Shown here piece after piece: positions 40,746-49,255 of a DNA stretch of 64,000 bases. The notes beneath the pieces are model-generated. The model worked only from the letters and a program-made list of their open reading frames with translations, ran no database searches and had not been told where the DNA came from. Source of the DNA: Nocardioides sp. BGMRC 2183. GTDB taxonomy: Bacteria; Actinomycetota; Actinomycetes; Propionibacteriales; Nocardioidaceae. How positions within the stretch are numbered: position 1 is the stretch's first letter; every line of letters begins with the position of its first letter. The stretch spans positions 1 to 64,000 of the forward strand of contig VSSA01000009.1 in NCBI GenBank assembly GCA_008123405.1, written 5' to 3'. Both the position numbers and the translations under genes were made by a program.

Positions 40746-41744
40746 ATGAGCACGCCGACGCCACCACCACCCGCCGGTCCTCCGTCAGGTCCGCCGACCG
40801 GGCCGCCGACCGGGCCGCCCTCGGGACCGCCGCCGTCGGGACCGCCGCCGTCGGGACCGCCGCCGTCGGGACCGCCACCCTCCGGGCCAGCACAGGGGCC
40901 GCCCGGTGGCTGGTCCGTGCCCCCGGCGCCGCCGCCCGGCGGCGGGTCGAAGAAGGCGATCTGGATCATCCTGGGTGCCCTGCTCGCGGTCCTGCTGATC
41001 GTCGGGGTCCTGCTCCTGGTCCTGCTGCTGCGCGACGAGGACGATGCACAGGACCGGCGCGAGGACACGATCTCCCGCGACCCGGTCAAGGTCGTCCAAG
41101 CCGTGATCGACGCCGCGGAGGACGACGACTGCGAGGCCGCCGACGACTACCTCTCCGACCCGCTCGAGGACCAGGTCTGCGGCAGCGCGGACTGGCAGCT
41201 GCTGGCTTCCGGTGAGGTCACCGCCGAGGTCGGTGAGGCCGAGATCGATGGCAGCTCCGCCGTCGTACCCGTTTCCTTCACCTCCGCCGAGGGCTCCGAG
41301 GACTACTCGTTCGAGCTCGCCGAGGAGGAGCGCGAGTGGGAGATCGTCGGCTACACCCCTGCGAGCGGCACTGACACCGCCCCGACCGATCCCACCGAGA
41401 CCGCCGCGCCGAGTGACGATGCGACCGGTACCAACGAACTTCCCGACTTTCCCGATGGCACACCGGAGGCGTCGGTAGCCGCGTTCCTCGAGGCCGCTCG
41501 GGCAGCCGACTGTGCCGAGGCCGAGAAGTGGGTGACGCGGGCCTACCTGCAGCGCGAGGGACGGTGCGAGGCCGACGACCTGGACGGCACCGAGATGGCC
41601 CAGGCGGAGTTCGACATCGGGACGGCGGTCATCAAGGGCGACACCGCAAGCGTGCCGGTCTCGATCACCTACCAGGGCGAGAGCGACGTCGAGAGGGTGA
41701 CCCTCCGGCGCGAGGACGGCGTCTGGAAGATCGACGAAGAGTGA
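40746..41744 (+). CDS. Proline-rich membrane protein with two extracellular NTF2-like domains
   Basis: 332 residues. The cytosolic N-terminus is built of GPP/SGPP repeats (residues about 5-60). A transmembrane helix (about 75-97) leads to two extracellular alpha/beta domains. The first (DPVKVVQAVIDAAEDDDCEA) has paired cysteines and the second (TPEASVAAFLEAARAADCAE) resembles DUF4878/lumazine-type NTF2-like folds. The function is unknown; such anchored domains are common in actinobacterial envelopes. Closely related to the next gene, so a tandem duplication. Confidence 0.6.
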   Translation: MSTPTPPPPAGPPSGPPTGPPTGPPSGPPPSGPPPSGPPPSGPPPSGPAQGPPGGWSVPPAPPPGGGSKKAIWIILGALLAVLLIVGVLLLVLLLRDEDDAQDRREDTISRDPVKVVQAVIDAAEDDDCEAADDYLSDPLEDQVCGSADWQLLASGEVTAEVGEAEIDGSSAVVPVSFTSAEGSEDYSFELAEEEREWEIVGYTPASGTDTAPTDPTETAAPSDDATGTNELPDFPDGTPEASVAAFLEAARAADCAEAEKWVTRAYLQREGRCEADDLDGTEMAQAEFDIGTAVIKGDTASVPVSITYQGESDVERVTLRREDGVWKIDEE

Positions 41745-41812
41745 GCATCCTCCCAGCGGGGTAGGGCCTGACTGCGATCACTTCGATCTCAGACCCACCC
41801 TGTGAGGACGCC

Positions 41813-42868
41813 GTGAGCACTCCGACCCCGCCGCCACCGCCCACCGGACCCCGGTTCGGACCGCCGTCGGGGCCGCCTCCGTCCGGCCCACCTCCCTCGG
41901 GCCCGCCTCCGATGGGCTACCCGGGTGGAGCCCCGTCCGGCCCGCCCCCAGGCGGCGGATGGTCGGTGCCGGTGACGCCACCGCCGTCCGGGGGGTCGGG
42001 GAAGAGATGGTGGATCGTGCTCGCCGCCATCGTCTCGGTGGCCGTGGTGGTCGGCGCAGTGGTGCTGGTGATCGCGCTGACCTCGGGCGAGGACGACGAC
42101 GAGCGCAGTGACGCAGGGGCAGGCGGCGAGACCGGAGCCGAGCCGGCCGAGGTCGTCCAGGCGGTGATCGACGCCGCCGAGGACGACGATTGCGCCGCCG
42201 CTGAGGAGTACGTCGATGACGCCATCGCCGAGCAGGTCTGCGGCAGCCCGGACTGGGAGCTGCTGGCCTCGGGGCAGGTGGACGCCGAGGTCGGGGATGC
42301 TCGGGTCGAAGACGGCACGGCCCTGGTGACGGTCACCTTCACCTCCGAGGAGGGGAGTGAGGACTACACCTTCGAGTTGGCAGAGGACGGCGGTGAGTGG
42401 GAGATCATCGCCTACGTACCGGGCGACGGCGACCCGACCGACCCCGCCGATCCGACCGACCCCGCCGATCCGACCGACCCCGCCGATCCGACCGACCCCG
42501 CCGATCCGACCGACCCCGCCGATCCGACCGACCCCGGCGGAAGTGGCCAGAAGTTCGCTGCCGGCACCCCTGAGGCGTCGGTCCAGGCCTACCTGGACGG
42601 GGTGCTGAGCGCAGACTGCGCCGAGGCCGACCGGTGGGTCACCCGTGCCTACATCAAGCAGTACGGGCGCTGCGACCCCGATGCCTTCAGCGGAGCCGAC
42701 CTCGACAGCGTCGAGTTCACCGTCGGCACCGCCGTCGTCCAGGGCAGTACGGCGCGGGTGCCGGTGACCACCGCGATCTCGGGCGTCGATGGCGACCACA
42801 CCGCCATGTTGGTGCTGACGAAGGTCGGCGGCGTCTGGAAGCTCGACCGCGAAGCCGGCTCGAACTGA
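41813..42868 (+). CDS. Paralogue of the upstream NTF2-like membrane protein
   Basis: 351 residues, same plan: Pro-rich N-terminus, one transmembrane helix (about residues 60-85), first domain (EVVQAVIDAAEDDDCAAAEE), linker, second domain (TPEASVQAYLDGVLSADCAE). The linker differs from the paralogue by a run of six DPTDPA-type units encoded by an exact 18-bp repeat. GTG 41813 has a GAGGA-like RBS. Repeat number in the linker probably varies between strains. Confidence 0.6.
   Translation: MSTPTPPPPPTGPRFGPPSGPPPSGPPPSGPPPMGYPGGAPSGPPPGGGWSVPVTPPPSGGSGKRWWIVLAAIVSVAVVVGAVVLVIALTSGEDDDERSDAGAGGETGAEPAEVVQAVIDAAEDDDCAAAEEYVDDAIAEQVCGSPDWELLASGQVDAEVGDARVEDGTALVTVTFTSEEGSEDYTFELAEDGGEWEIIAYVPGDGDPTDPADPTDPADPTDPADPTDPADPTDPADPTDPGGSGQKFAAGTPEASVQAYLDGVLSADCAEADRWVTRAYIKQYGRCDPDAFSGADLDSVEFTVGTAVVQGSTARVPVTTAISGVDGDHTAMLVLTKVGGVWKLDREAGSN
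42431..42538 (+). repeat. In-frame 18-bp tandem repeat, six units
   Basis: Six 18-bp units encode DPTDPA five times and DPTDPG once, almost without silent changes. This points to recent slippage expansion of the extracellular linker. Confidence 0.85.
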
Positions 42869-42958
42869 TCCACCGATCCCCTGCGCCGGCCGGGAGTCGG
42901 TGGTTTCATGCTGAGCACGGGGGCCAGCCGGTCGATACGGCTGCTCCGAGCAGTGTGA

Positions 42959-43000
42959 AGATGCCCGATTGGTTCACGATGATGAACCAATCGGGCATCT
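42959..43000. terminator. 18-bp perfect hairpin upstream of the oxidase promoter
   Basis: AGATGCCCGATTGGTTCA (42959-42976), loop CGATGA, and the exact complement 42983-43000. It lies 90 nt after the upstream stop, has no U-tract and is AT-richer than its surroundings. It probably ends the upstream operon and insulates the promoter 25 bp further on. Confidence 0.6.
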
Positions 43001-43024
43001 GGTTCATGAATCTGTATCTAATTC

Positions 43025-43053
43025 TTGCCTTTGTGTGATGCAAGCCATAGCGT
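43025..43053 (+). promoter_or_regulatory. Putative promoter of the ThuA/copper-oxidase gene
   Basis: TTGCCT (43025-43030), a 17-nt spacer and TAGCGT (43048-43053). The surrounding sequence (TTCTTG-CTT-GTGTGAT...CAT) is nearly the same as in front of the DUF1080 gene at 53679-53707, indicating co-regulation. The ATG is about 75 nt downstream. Confidence 0.45.
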
Positions 43054-43134
43054 TCGGTGACGACGAGGTCTCGGATGCGTCTTTCCTCGTGGCCTCGTCC
43101 GCGCAGTTCCCGTTCCCGAGCCAAAGGGATCTCT

Positions 43135-46100
43135 ATGAGAGTGCATCGCAGATCAGTCCGAAATAGTGTCGCCCGGCGGTCCCGCCGTTGGGCGACGCGT
43201 GCAGTCACGTTGGCAGTCGCGCTCGGCGTGGCCCTCCCACTTGCCGCGACGACGACCGCGCCCGCCCAAGCGGCGCCGGCCGACGACGGTGAGCTCAACG
43301 TGCTGTTGTTCTACAAGACCAACTTCCACGCCTCGCACGTGCAGGCGCGGCAGGCGGTCAACGACCTGGCGGTCGAGCTGGCCGATCAGTACGACCAGAC
43401 GCTGAACGTCGAGGAGACCGACAACGCCGCGGTGTTCAACACCGCGAACCTTGAGACCAAGGACGTTGTCGTCTTCGCGCAGACCGGTGGCGTGCTGTTC
43501 AACGCCGACCAGCGCGCGGCGCTCGAGTCCTACATCACCGGTGGCGGTGGCTTCATGGGCCTCCACTACACCGGGTGGTCCGTGGGCCAGAGCGAGCACG
43601 ACGTCAACCCGTTCTTCCTGCGCCTGGTGGGCGCGATGTCCGAGGGACACCCGGAGAACCCCGGCGTCCGCTCGGGCCGGGTCGTCAACACCGACCCCTC
43701 CCACCCGCTGACCGCGAACCTGCCGGCCGACATCACCCGCAACGACGAGTGGTACGACTGGACGTTCAACCCGGCGCAGAACGTGCGCACCCTGCTCCAG
43801 GCCGACGAGTCGTCGTACCAGAGCCTGGGTCGCCAGGGATCGGACCACCCGATCACCTGGTGCCAGCAGATCGACTCCGGTCGCTCCTGGTACACCGGCC
43901 TGGGGCACGAGGGATCGGCGTACTCCGAGCCGTTCATGCTCGACCAGATGCGCAACGGCCTCGCCTACTCCGCCGGCCTTCTCCCCGCTGACTGCTCCCC
44001 GCCGGAGAAGTCCGAGGAGGGCTCGTGGAGCGGCGTCACCCCGTGGCCGCTGATGCCGATCAACATGGCGCTGACCTCGGACGGCAAGGTGCAGTCCTTC
44101 GGCAGCGTCGGTGGCTGGGGCAACGACACCACCCCGTGGGACTGGACCGGCGACGGCTCCGTCACCCAGGGTGGCCAGACCGAGGTCGACGTCTGGGACC
44201 CCGCCGTTCCGCGCACCGAGGAGAACGTCCGAGACGGTCTCCTCGCGAACACGACCTACACGGACCTGTTCTGCTCGATGCAGGTGCAGAACCCGCACCG
44301 CAAGTCGACGATGACCGTCGGTGGTGACGACAGCCTCGGTGGCAACGCGCCCAACGACGCTGCGATCGGTGTCACGAACTACACCACCAACACCGGTCTC
44401 ACCGACGACGCTCCGATGAACTACCCCCGTTGGTACCCGACCGGCACCACGCTGCCGAGCGGTGACATCGTGGTCCAGGGCGGCAGCATGCGCGGTGGCC
44501 CCGGTGGTCCTGGTGTGCTGACCCCGGAGATCTACCGTCCCGACGAGGGCACCGGCTGGAAGGCGCTGACCGGCGCGACCAGCTCGCTCGCGTACGGCGA
44601 CGGCCAGAACGGTCAGCCGGACGAGAACCGCTGGTGGTACCCCCGTGCGTTCGTCGCACCGGGCAGCGGCACGCTGTTCAACATCTCGGGCACCCAGATG
44701 TTCGAGCTGGACACCGAGGCCAACGACGGCAACGGCGCGATCATGGACCGCGGCCGACTGCCGGAGAACATCCGCAACCAGGGCAGCCTGGGCAACCCGG
44801 TCGGCGCCACGTCCACCGCGGTGATGTACGAGCCCGGCAAGATCCTGCAGGTCGGTGGCGGCTGGTGGGCCAACGGCGGCGGTCCCGCCGGTGCGCGCGC
44901 CGGTTTCACCGTCGACATCACCGGTGGCACCGCCAACCCGGCGATCGCGGCGACCGAGCCGATGGAGTACCAGCGGCACTGGCCGACGGCGACGATGCTG
45001 CCCAACGGCGAGGTCTTCGTCAGCGGCGGTAGCCGGGAGAACAACGGCAACGGTGCCTACGTCACCAACGCCGAGATCTGGAACCCGGAGTCCGGCGAGT
45101 GGACGACCGTGGACGTGCCCTACGAGCACGCTCGGCTCTACCACTCCACCGCTCTGCTCCTGCCCGACGGTCGGGTCATGATCGGTGGCGGTGGCGCCCC
45201 GGGTCCGCGTAACTACACGGACGTGGAGTACTACTCCCCGTCGTACCTGTTCGACGGGAACGAAGAGGCGACCCGACCGGTCCTCTCCTCGGTGCCGAAG
45301 AAGATCGGCTACGACGGCACGTTCAACGTCAGCGCTGACACGGACATCTCCCGGGTCACGCTGGTCCGCAACGGCTCGGTCACGCACGGATTCAACAACG
45401 ACCAGAACTTCCAGGACCTGGAGTTCACTCAGTCCGGATCCTCGCTGACCATCCAGGCTCCGAGCGACGCCACCTATGCGACGCCCGGCTCCTACATGCT
45501 GTTCGCCTTCGACGAGAACGGCACTCCGGCCGTTGCTCCGATCCTGGACATCGACCCCGAGGTCGCGATGGAGAACGTCGTGCCCACGGTCGTCGACCAG
45601 TTCGAGTTCCCGAAGCTCCCCGCCGAGTGGCGTGGCGCGAACCCGCCGACCACGATCGACGTGGCGACGGGCGGGGCCCGGATGGCTCCGTGGTCGGTCA
45701 AGCAGGACGTGCAGCTGATCCGCGGCACCGGCCCGAACCAGGGCGGCCTCGGCCTCACCGGCTACCAGCTCGCGATGGGGACGGACGGCAGCATCGAGCG
45801 GACCCTGCGGGGTCTTGAGCCCGGTAGCGACTACCGGGTCTCGCTGAAGCTGGCGCGGGACAGCCGTACCGCCGGCACTGCCCCTGCCACTGCACAGCTG
45901 ACCGTCGGGGACCTCGACGCGACGCTGACTGCCACGACGGCGAACCCGTCCCAGAGCAGTGGCGCGAACATGACCTACGGCAACTACGTGGGCACGTTCA
46001 CCGCCGACTCGCGGCAGGAGACGATCGCGATCACCAGCAACGGCGAAGCCGGGCTGATGATCGACGACCTCGCCATCTTCGGAGCTCCGGGGATGCCCAA

Positions 46101-48624
46101 CGCGCAGGTGCACTACACCTTCGAGGAGGGCACCGGCACCACGGCGGCCAACTCCGGCACCGACAAGTCCGTCGGTGACGCTCAGCTGACCGGCACCACC
46201 GGTTGGTCGGAGGACGGGATCCTGGGCGGCGGTGTCGACATGCCGGGTGGCAGCAACGCCAACGCCGTGGATCTGCCGGACAACCTGCTCCAGGGTGAGG
46301 ACGACTTCACGACCTCGTTCTGGGCGCGTCCGGACGCCAAGGGCAACTGGATCGGCATGTTCCACATCGGTGACGGCACCGGCGACGGCGCTGGAGCCAG
46401 CTTCTTCCAGCTCCAGATGCAGACCCAGGCCAGTGGCAACACCGGGCTGGCGGCGACCTTCAAGGGCAAGGGAACCACGGGGCAGACATCGCAGGAGCGG
46501 GTGTATGCAACGCCGACCCAGGACGTGACCGCGAACGAGTGGAACCACGTCGCCTTCACCCGGTCCGGTGCGGTGGGCACGCTCTACCTCAACGGTGAGC
46601 AGATCGCCCAGCGCAGCGACCTGACGATCGACATGTCCGACATCGGTTCGACCAGCAACAACTGGCTGGGCCGCAACGGGTTCCCCGACCCGGCGTACAA
46701 CGGTGTGATGGACGAGGTCCGGCTCTACGAGTCGGCACTGAGCGCCAGCAACATCGCCGACCTGTACGCCGACGGGCTGGCCGTGGAGACCGAGACCACC
46801 GTCTCGGCCGACCCGGCCTCCCCCTCCCCGCACGCCGAGCCGGTGACCTTCACCGCCACGGTCGAGGGCGAGGACGGCGAGCCGGTCGAGGGTGACGTTC
46901 AGATCACCGTCGACGGTCAGCTGTCGGACCAGACCGTCGAGGTTGTCGACGGCGAGGCGACGTTCCCCGAGCGGGTGCTGAGCCGTGGCGACCACGAGGT
47001 GAAGGTCGACTTCATCGCTGCCGAGGGATGGCGCAACTCCACCGCGACGACCACTCACACCGTTGAGCGGCCGCCGCCGGGCGAGGGCACGCCGATCCGT
47101 TACAGCCTGGACGAGGGCACCGGCACGGTCGCCAAGAACACCGGCACCGATGCATCGGTCGGTGACGCCCAGCTCCAGGGCAACGCGGGATGGACGCAGG
47201 ACGGCAAGTTCGGTCCGGCGCTCAACCTGCCGGGTGGTGCATCGGGCACCCAGAACCAGGTGAAGCTGCCGAACAACATCCAGGCCGGCATGGAGGAAGA
47301 GTTCTCCGTCTCGATCTGGACGCGTCCGAACGCTCTGCCCAACTGGGTCCCGCTGCTGCAGATCGGTAGCAGCACGGACACGTTCTTCCTGCTGCAGTCC
47401 TCGACTCAGGCGGCTGGCGCCACCGGATTCGCGGCGACGTTCAAGGCAGCAGGGAACGCCAACCAGGAGCGGCTGACGCTCGGCGCTGGGAACGACCTGC
47501 CTCTCAACGAGTGGACCCACGTGGTCTTCACGATGAGCGGCAACACGGGTCGGATCTACTTCGACGGCGAGCTCGTGGGTGAGCGCACCAACTTCACCCT
47601 CGGCATGGGCGACGTCGGGGTGAACGGCAACACCACCGCGAACCTCATCGGTGGTACCAGCTGGCCCGACCCGCGTTGGAACGGCATGGTGGACGAGTTC
47701 CAGATGTACGACTACGAGCTCACCGAGGAGCAGATCCTCGAGCTCGGCGAGGGCCCGTCCGACAACGCCGCCCCGGTGGCGACCGACGACGAGTTCACCA
47801 CCGACCAGGGCCAGTCCCTCGAGGTGGAGGCGCCCGGTGTGCTGGAGAACGACACCGACGCCGACGAGGACTCGTTGACCGCGACCAACGCGACCCAGCC
47901 GGCCAACGGCGAGGTCGAGCTGAACGCGGACGGCTCGTTCACCTACACCCCCGACGCCGGCTTCGCCGGTGAGGACACCTTCACCTACACCGCCAACGAC
48001 GGGACGGACGACTCCGCTCCCGCCACGGTGACCATCACGGTGAGCGAGTCCGCGACGGTGGAGACCGAGCTGTCGGCAACGGCGGCGCGCATCACCTACG
48101 GCAAGGCCGGCAAGGTCGCAGTGACGATCGACCCGAGCGGCGCCACCGGTGAGGTCGAGGTGCTCAAGGGCACCAAGTCGCTCGGCACGGCCGACCTGTC
48201 CGGCGGTAAGGCGACGGTCACTCTCGCCGCCAAGTCGCTGGCCGCAGGCACGCACCGACTGTCCGTGCAGTACGCCGGGGACGACTCGCACGAGGCGTCC
48301 ACGACGACGGTGAACCTGGTCGTGGCGAAGGTCAAGCCGAAGATGGCGGTGAAGGCCACCAAGAAGATCACCAAGAAGCAGCGTGCCAAGGTCAAGGTCG
48401 TGCTCAACGCGCCCAACGTGGCGGTCAAGGGCAAGGTCGCGATCAAGGTCGCCGGCGGCAAGGTGATCCGCAAGGCGGTCAAGAACGGCAAGGTGACCGT
48501 GACGTTGCCGAAGCCGAAGGCCAAGCACATCCGTGCCGGCAAGATGAAGGTCAAGGTCGCCTATCTGGGCAACGCCTCGACCAAGAAGGTGGTGAAGACC
48601 GTCACCATCAGGGTCAAGCGCTGA
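43135..48624 (+). CDS. Secreted ThuA / galactose-oxidase-like copper radical oxidase with LamG and Ig-like modules
   Basis: 1829 residues. Signal peptide 1-46 (cleavage after AQA); ThuA-like domain about 54-288; galactose-oxidase-type propeller about 297-710 with DUF1929 cap about 714-808. Active-site residues of AA5 oxidases can be placed: Cys380 (DLFCSMQ), Tyr434 (RWYPT), Tyr669-His670 (RLYHS), His751 (VTHGF). Then a CBM-like domain (815-985), LamG (991-1215), Ig-like, LamG (1321-1540), a cadherin-like repeat (1544-1640), Ig-like, and a Lys-rich tail of beta repeats. It should oxidise alcohols or sugars outside the cell, producing H2O2; the substrate is unknown. ATG 43135 follows AAAGGGA. 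A CopC/D gene lies nearby. Confidence 0.85.
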   Translation: MRVHRRSVRNSVARRSRRWATRAVTLAVALGVALPLAATTTAPAQAAPADDGELNVLLFYKTNFHASHVQARQAVNDLAVELADQYDQTLNVEETDNAAVFNTANLETKDVVVFAQTGGVLFNADQRAALESYITGGGGFMGLHYTGWSVGQSEHDVNPFFLRLVGAMSEGHPENPGVRSGRVVNTDPSHPLTANLPADITRNDEWYDWTFNPAQNVRTLLQADESSYQSLGRQGSDHPITWCQQIDSGRSWYTGLGHEGSAYSEPFMLDQMRNGLAYSAGLLPADCSPPEKSEEGSWSGVTPWPLMPINMALTSDGKVQSFGSVGGWGNDTTPWDWTGDGSVTQGGQTEVDVWDPAVPRTEENVRDGLLANTTYTDLFCSMQVQNPHRKSTMTVGGDDSLGGNAPNDAAIGVTNYTTNTGLTDDAPMNYPRWYPTGTTLPSGDIVVQGGSMRGGPGGPGVLTPEIYRPDEGTGWKALTGATSSLAYGDGQNGQPDENRWWYPRAFVAPGSGTLFNISGTQMFELDTEANDGNGAIMDRGRLPENIRNQGSLGNPVGATSTAVMYEPGKILQVGGGWWANGGGPAGARAGFTVDITGGTANPAIAATEPMEYQRHWPTATMLPNGEVFVSGGSRENNGNGAYVTNAEIWNPESGEWTTVDVPYEHARLYHSTALLLPDGRVMIGGGGAPGPRNYTDVEYYSPSYLFDGNEEATRPVLSSVPKKIGYDGTFNVSADTDISRVTLVRNGSVTHGFNNDQNFQDLEFTQSGSSLTIQAPSDATYATPGSYMLFAFDENGTPAVAPILDIDPEVAMENVVPTVVDQFEFPKLPAEWRGANPPTTIDVATGGARMAPWSVKQDVQLIRGTGPNQGGLGLTGYQLAMGTDGSIERTLRGLEPGSDYRVSLKLARDSRTAGTAPATAQLTVGDLDATLTATTANPSQSSGANMTYGNYVGTFTADSRQETIAITSNGEAGLMIDDLAIFGAPGMPNAQVHYTFEEGTGTTAANSGTDKSVGDAQLTGTTGWSEDGILGGGVDMPGGSNANAVDLPDNLLQGEDDFTTSFWARPDAKGNWIGMFHIGDGTGDGAGASFFQLQMQTQASGNTGLAATFKGKGTTGQTSQERVYATPTQDVTANEWNHVAFTRSGAVGTLYLNGEQIAQRSDLTIDMSDIGSTSNNWLGRNGFPDPAYNGVMDEVRLYESALSASNIADLYADGLAVETETTVSADPASPSPHAEPVTFTATVEGEDGEPVEGDVQITVDGQLSDQTVEVVDGEATFPERVLSRGDHEVKVDFIAAEGWRNSTATTTHTVERPPPGEGTPIRYSLDEGTGTVAKNTGTDASVGDAQLQGNAGWTQDGKFGPALNLPGGASGTQNQVKLPNNIQAGMEEEFSVSIWTRPNALPNWVPLLQIGSSTDTFFLLQSSTQAAGATGFAATFKAAGNANQERLTLGAGNDLPLNEWTHVVFTMSGNTGRIYFDGELVGERTNFTLGMGDVGVNGNTTANLIGGTSWPDPRWNGMVDEFQMYDYELTEEQILELGEGPSDNAAPVATDDEFTTDQGQSLEVEAPGVLENDTDADEDSLTATNATQPANGEVELNADGSFTYTPDAGFAGEDTFTYTANDGTDDSAPATVTITVSESATVETELSATAARITYGKAGKVAVTIDPSGATGEVEVLKGTKSLGTADLSGGKATVTLAAKSLAAGTHRLSVQYAGDDSHEASTTTVNLVVAKVKPKMAVKATKKITKKQRAKVKVVLNAPNVAVKGKVAIKVAGGKVIRKAVKNGKVTVTLPKPKAKHIRAGKMKVKVAYLGNASTKKVVKTVTIRVKR

Positions 48625-48640
48625 GCGAGACCGACGACAC

Positions 48641-48674
48641 CGTGGGCCCGGACGAGCGATCGTCCGGGCCCACG
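48641..48674 (+). terminator. Terminator after the oxidase gene
   Basis: CGTGGGCCCGGACG-AGCGAT-CGTCCGGGCCCACG, a 14-bp perfect stem 17 nt after the stop. Confidence 0.75.
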
Positions 48675-48736
48675 GGCGTTCTGCGGGACCGGCCGGTGAT
48701 CAGTGCCGTTCGCGGCTGCCGGCCCTGCACATGCAA

Positions 48737-48771
48737 CGAGGCCGGCACGCGGTGAACGCGTGCCGGCCTCG
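48737..48771 (-). terminator. Terminator after the tautomerase gene
   Basis: CGAGGCCGGCACGCG-GTGAA-CGCGTGCCGGCCTCG, a 15-bp perfect stem 24 nt beyond the minus-strand tautomerase stop. With the previous hairpin it separates the convergent genes. Confidence 0.75.
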
Positions 48772-48794
48772 TCGTGGCCCTGATCGAGGCTGTC

Positions 48795-49022
48795 TCAGGC
48801 ATCGTCCTTCAATGCGGCGACGACGCCGGCGCGGCTCTCGTCCTCGCTGGCGAGGACGCCACCGTTGGCGACGATGTCCGGGGTGATCTCGCTGAAGACC
48901 ATCCGGACGTCCTGGCGGCGGGCGCCGAGGATCTCGACGGCCTGGTCGGCGACGGCGGCGGCGAAGTCGCGACGCTGCTCGACGGTGCGGCCCTTGAGCA
49001 GTTCGACGGTGATGTTGGGCAT
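48795..49022 (-). CDS. 4-oxalocrotonate tautomerase family protein
   Basis: 75 residues. After Met removal, Pro1 (MPNITVELLKGRTVEQ) would be the catalytic base; the Arg residues near 11 and 39 expected in the family are present (GRTVEQRR, GARRQDVR). It interconverts enol and keto forms of small acids in the cytosol. ATG 49022 is chosen because Pro must directly follow Met; the frame extends 12 codons further upstream without sense. The gene is divergent from the CopC/D gene, with which it has no obvious link. Confidence 0.85.
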   Translation of the reverse strand: MPNITVELLKGRTVEQRRDFAAAVADQAVEILGARRQDVRMVFSEITPDIVANGGVLASEDESRAGVVAALKDDA

Positions 49023-49077
49023 GAGCACTTCCTCTGTCGGCGGCAGCCCGTGACACATGGGCGACCTGGGTTCAGTA

Positions 49078-49173
49078 ATGTGAACGACACCCTACGTGCT
49101 CGGAGCGCGCGCTTCAATGCGTCCCAGCCGAAGTGTTCACATACTTGACATCGGTTCTGCTCACTGGTTCTGT
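49078..49173. promoter_or_regulatory. Divergent control region, tautomerase / copC-copD
   Basis: TTGACA (49145-49150), a 17-nt spacer and TTCTGT (49168-49173) is a possible copC/D promoter. Inverted half-sites ATGTGAAC (49078-49085) and GTTCACAT (49135-49142) flank 49 bp and may bind one regulator. No CsoR or CueR box is evident. Confidence 0.3.
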
Positions 49174-49255
49174 GGCTCAGGTCACGATTCCGTCTCCAGT
49201 TCGCATGGTCGAACTCGGTCGACGGCGTCCGGTTGTCAGATTGAGGAGCGAGTGC

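Noticed and set aside
43153-48528. 1791-codon open frame antisense to the oxidase gene
   Set aside because: Typical high-GC shadow frame: low-complexity Arg/Leu/Gly/Val/Asp composition, no domain, no RBS, and opposite to a well-supported gene.
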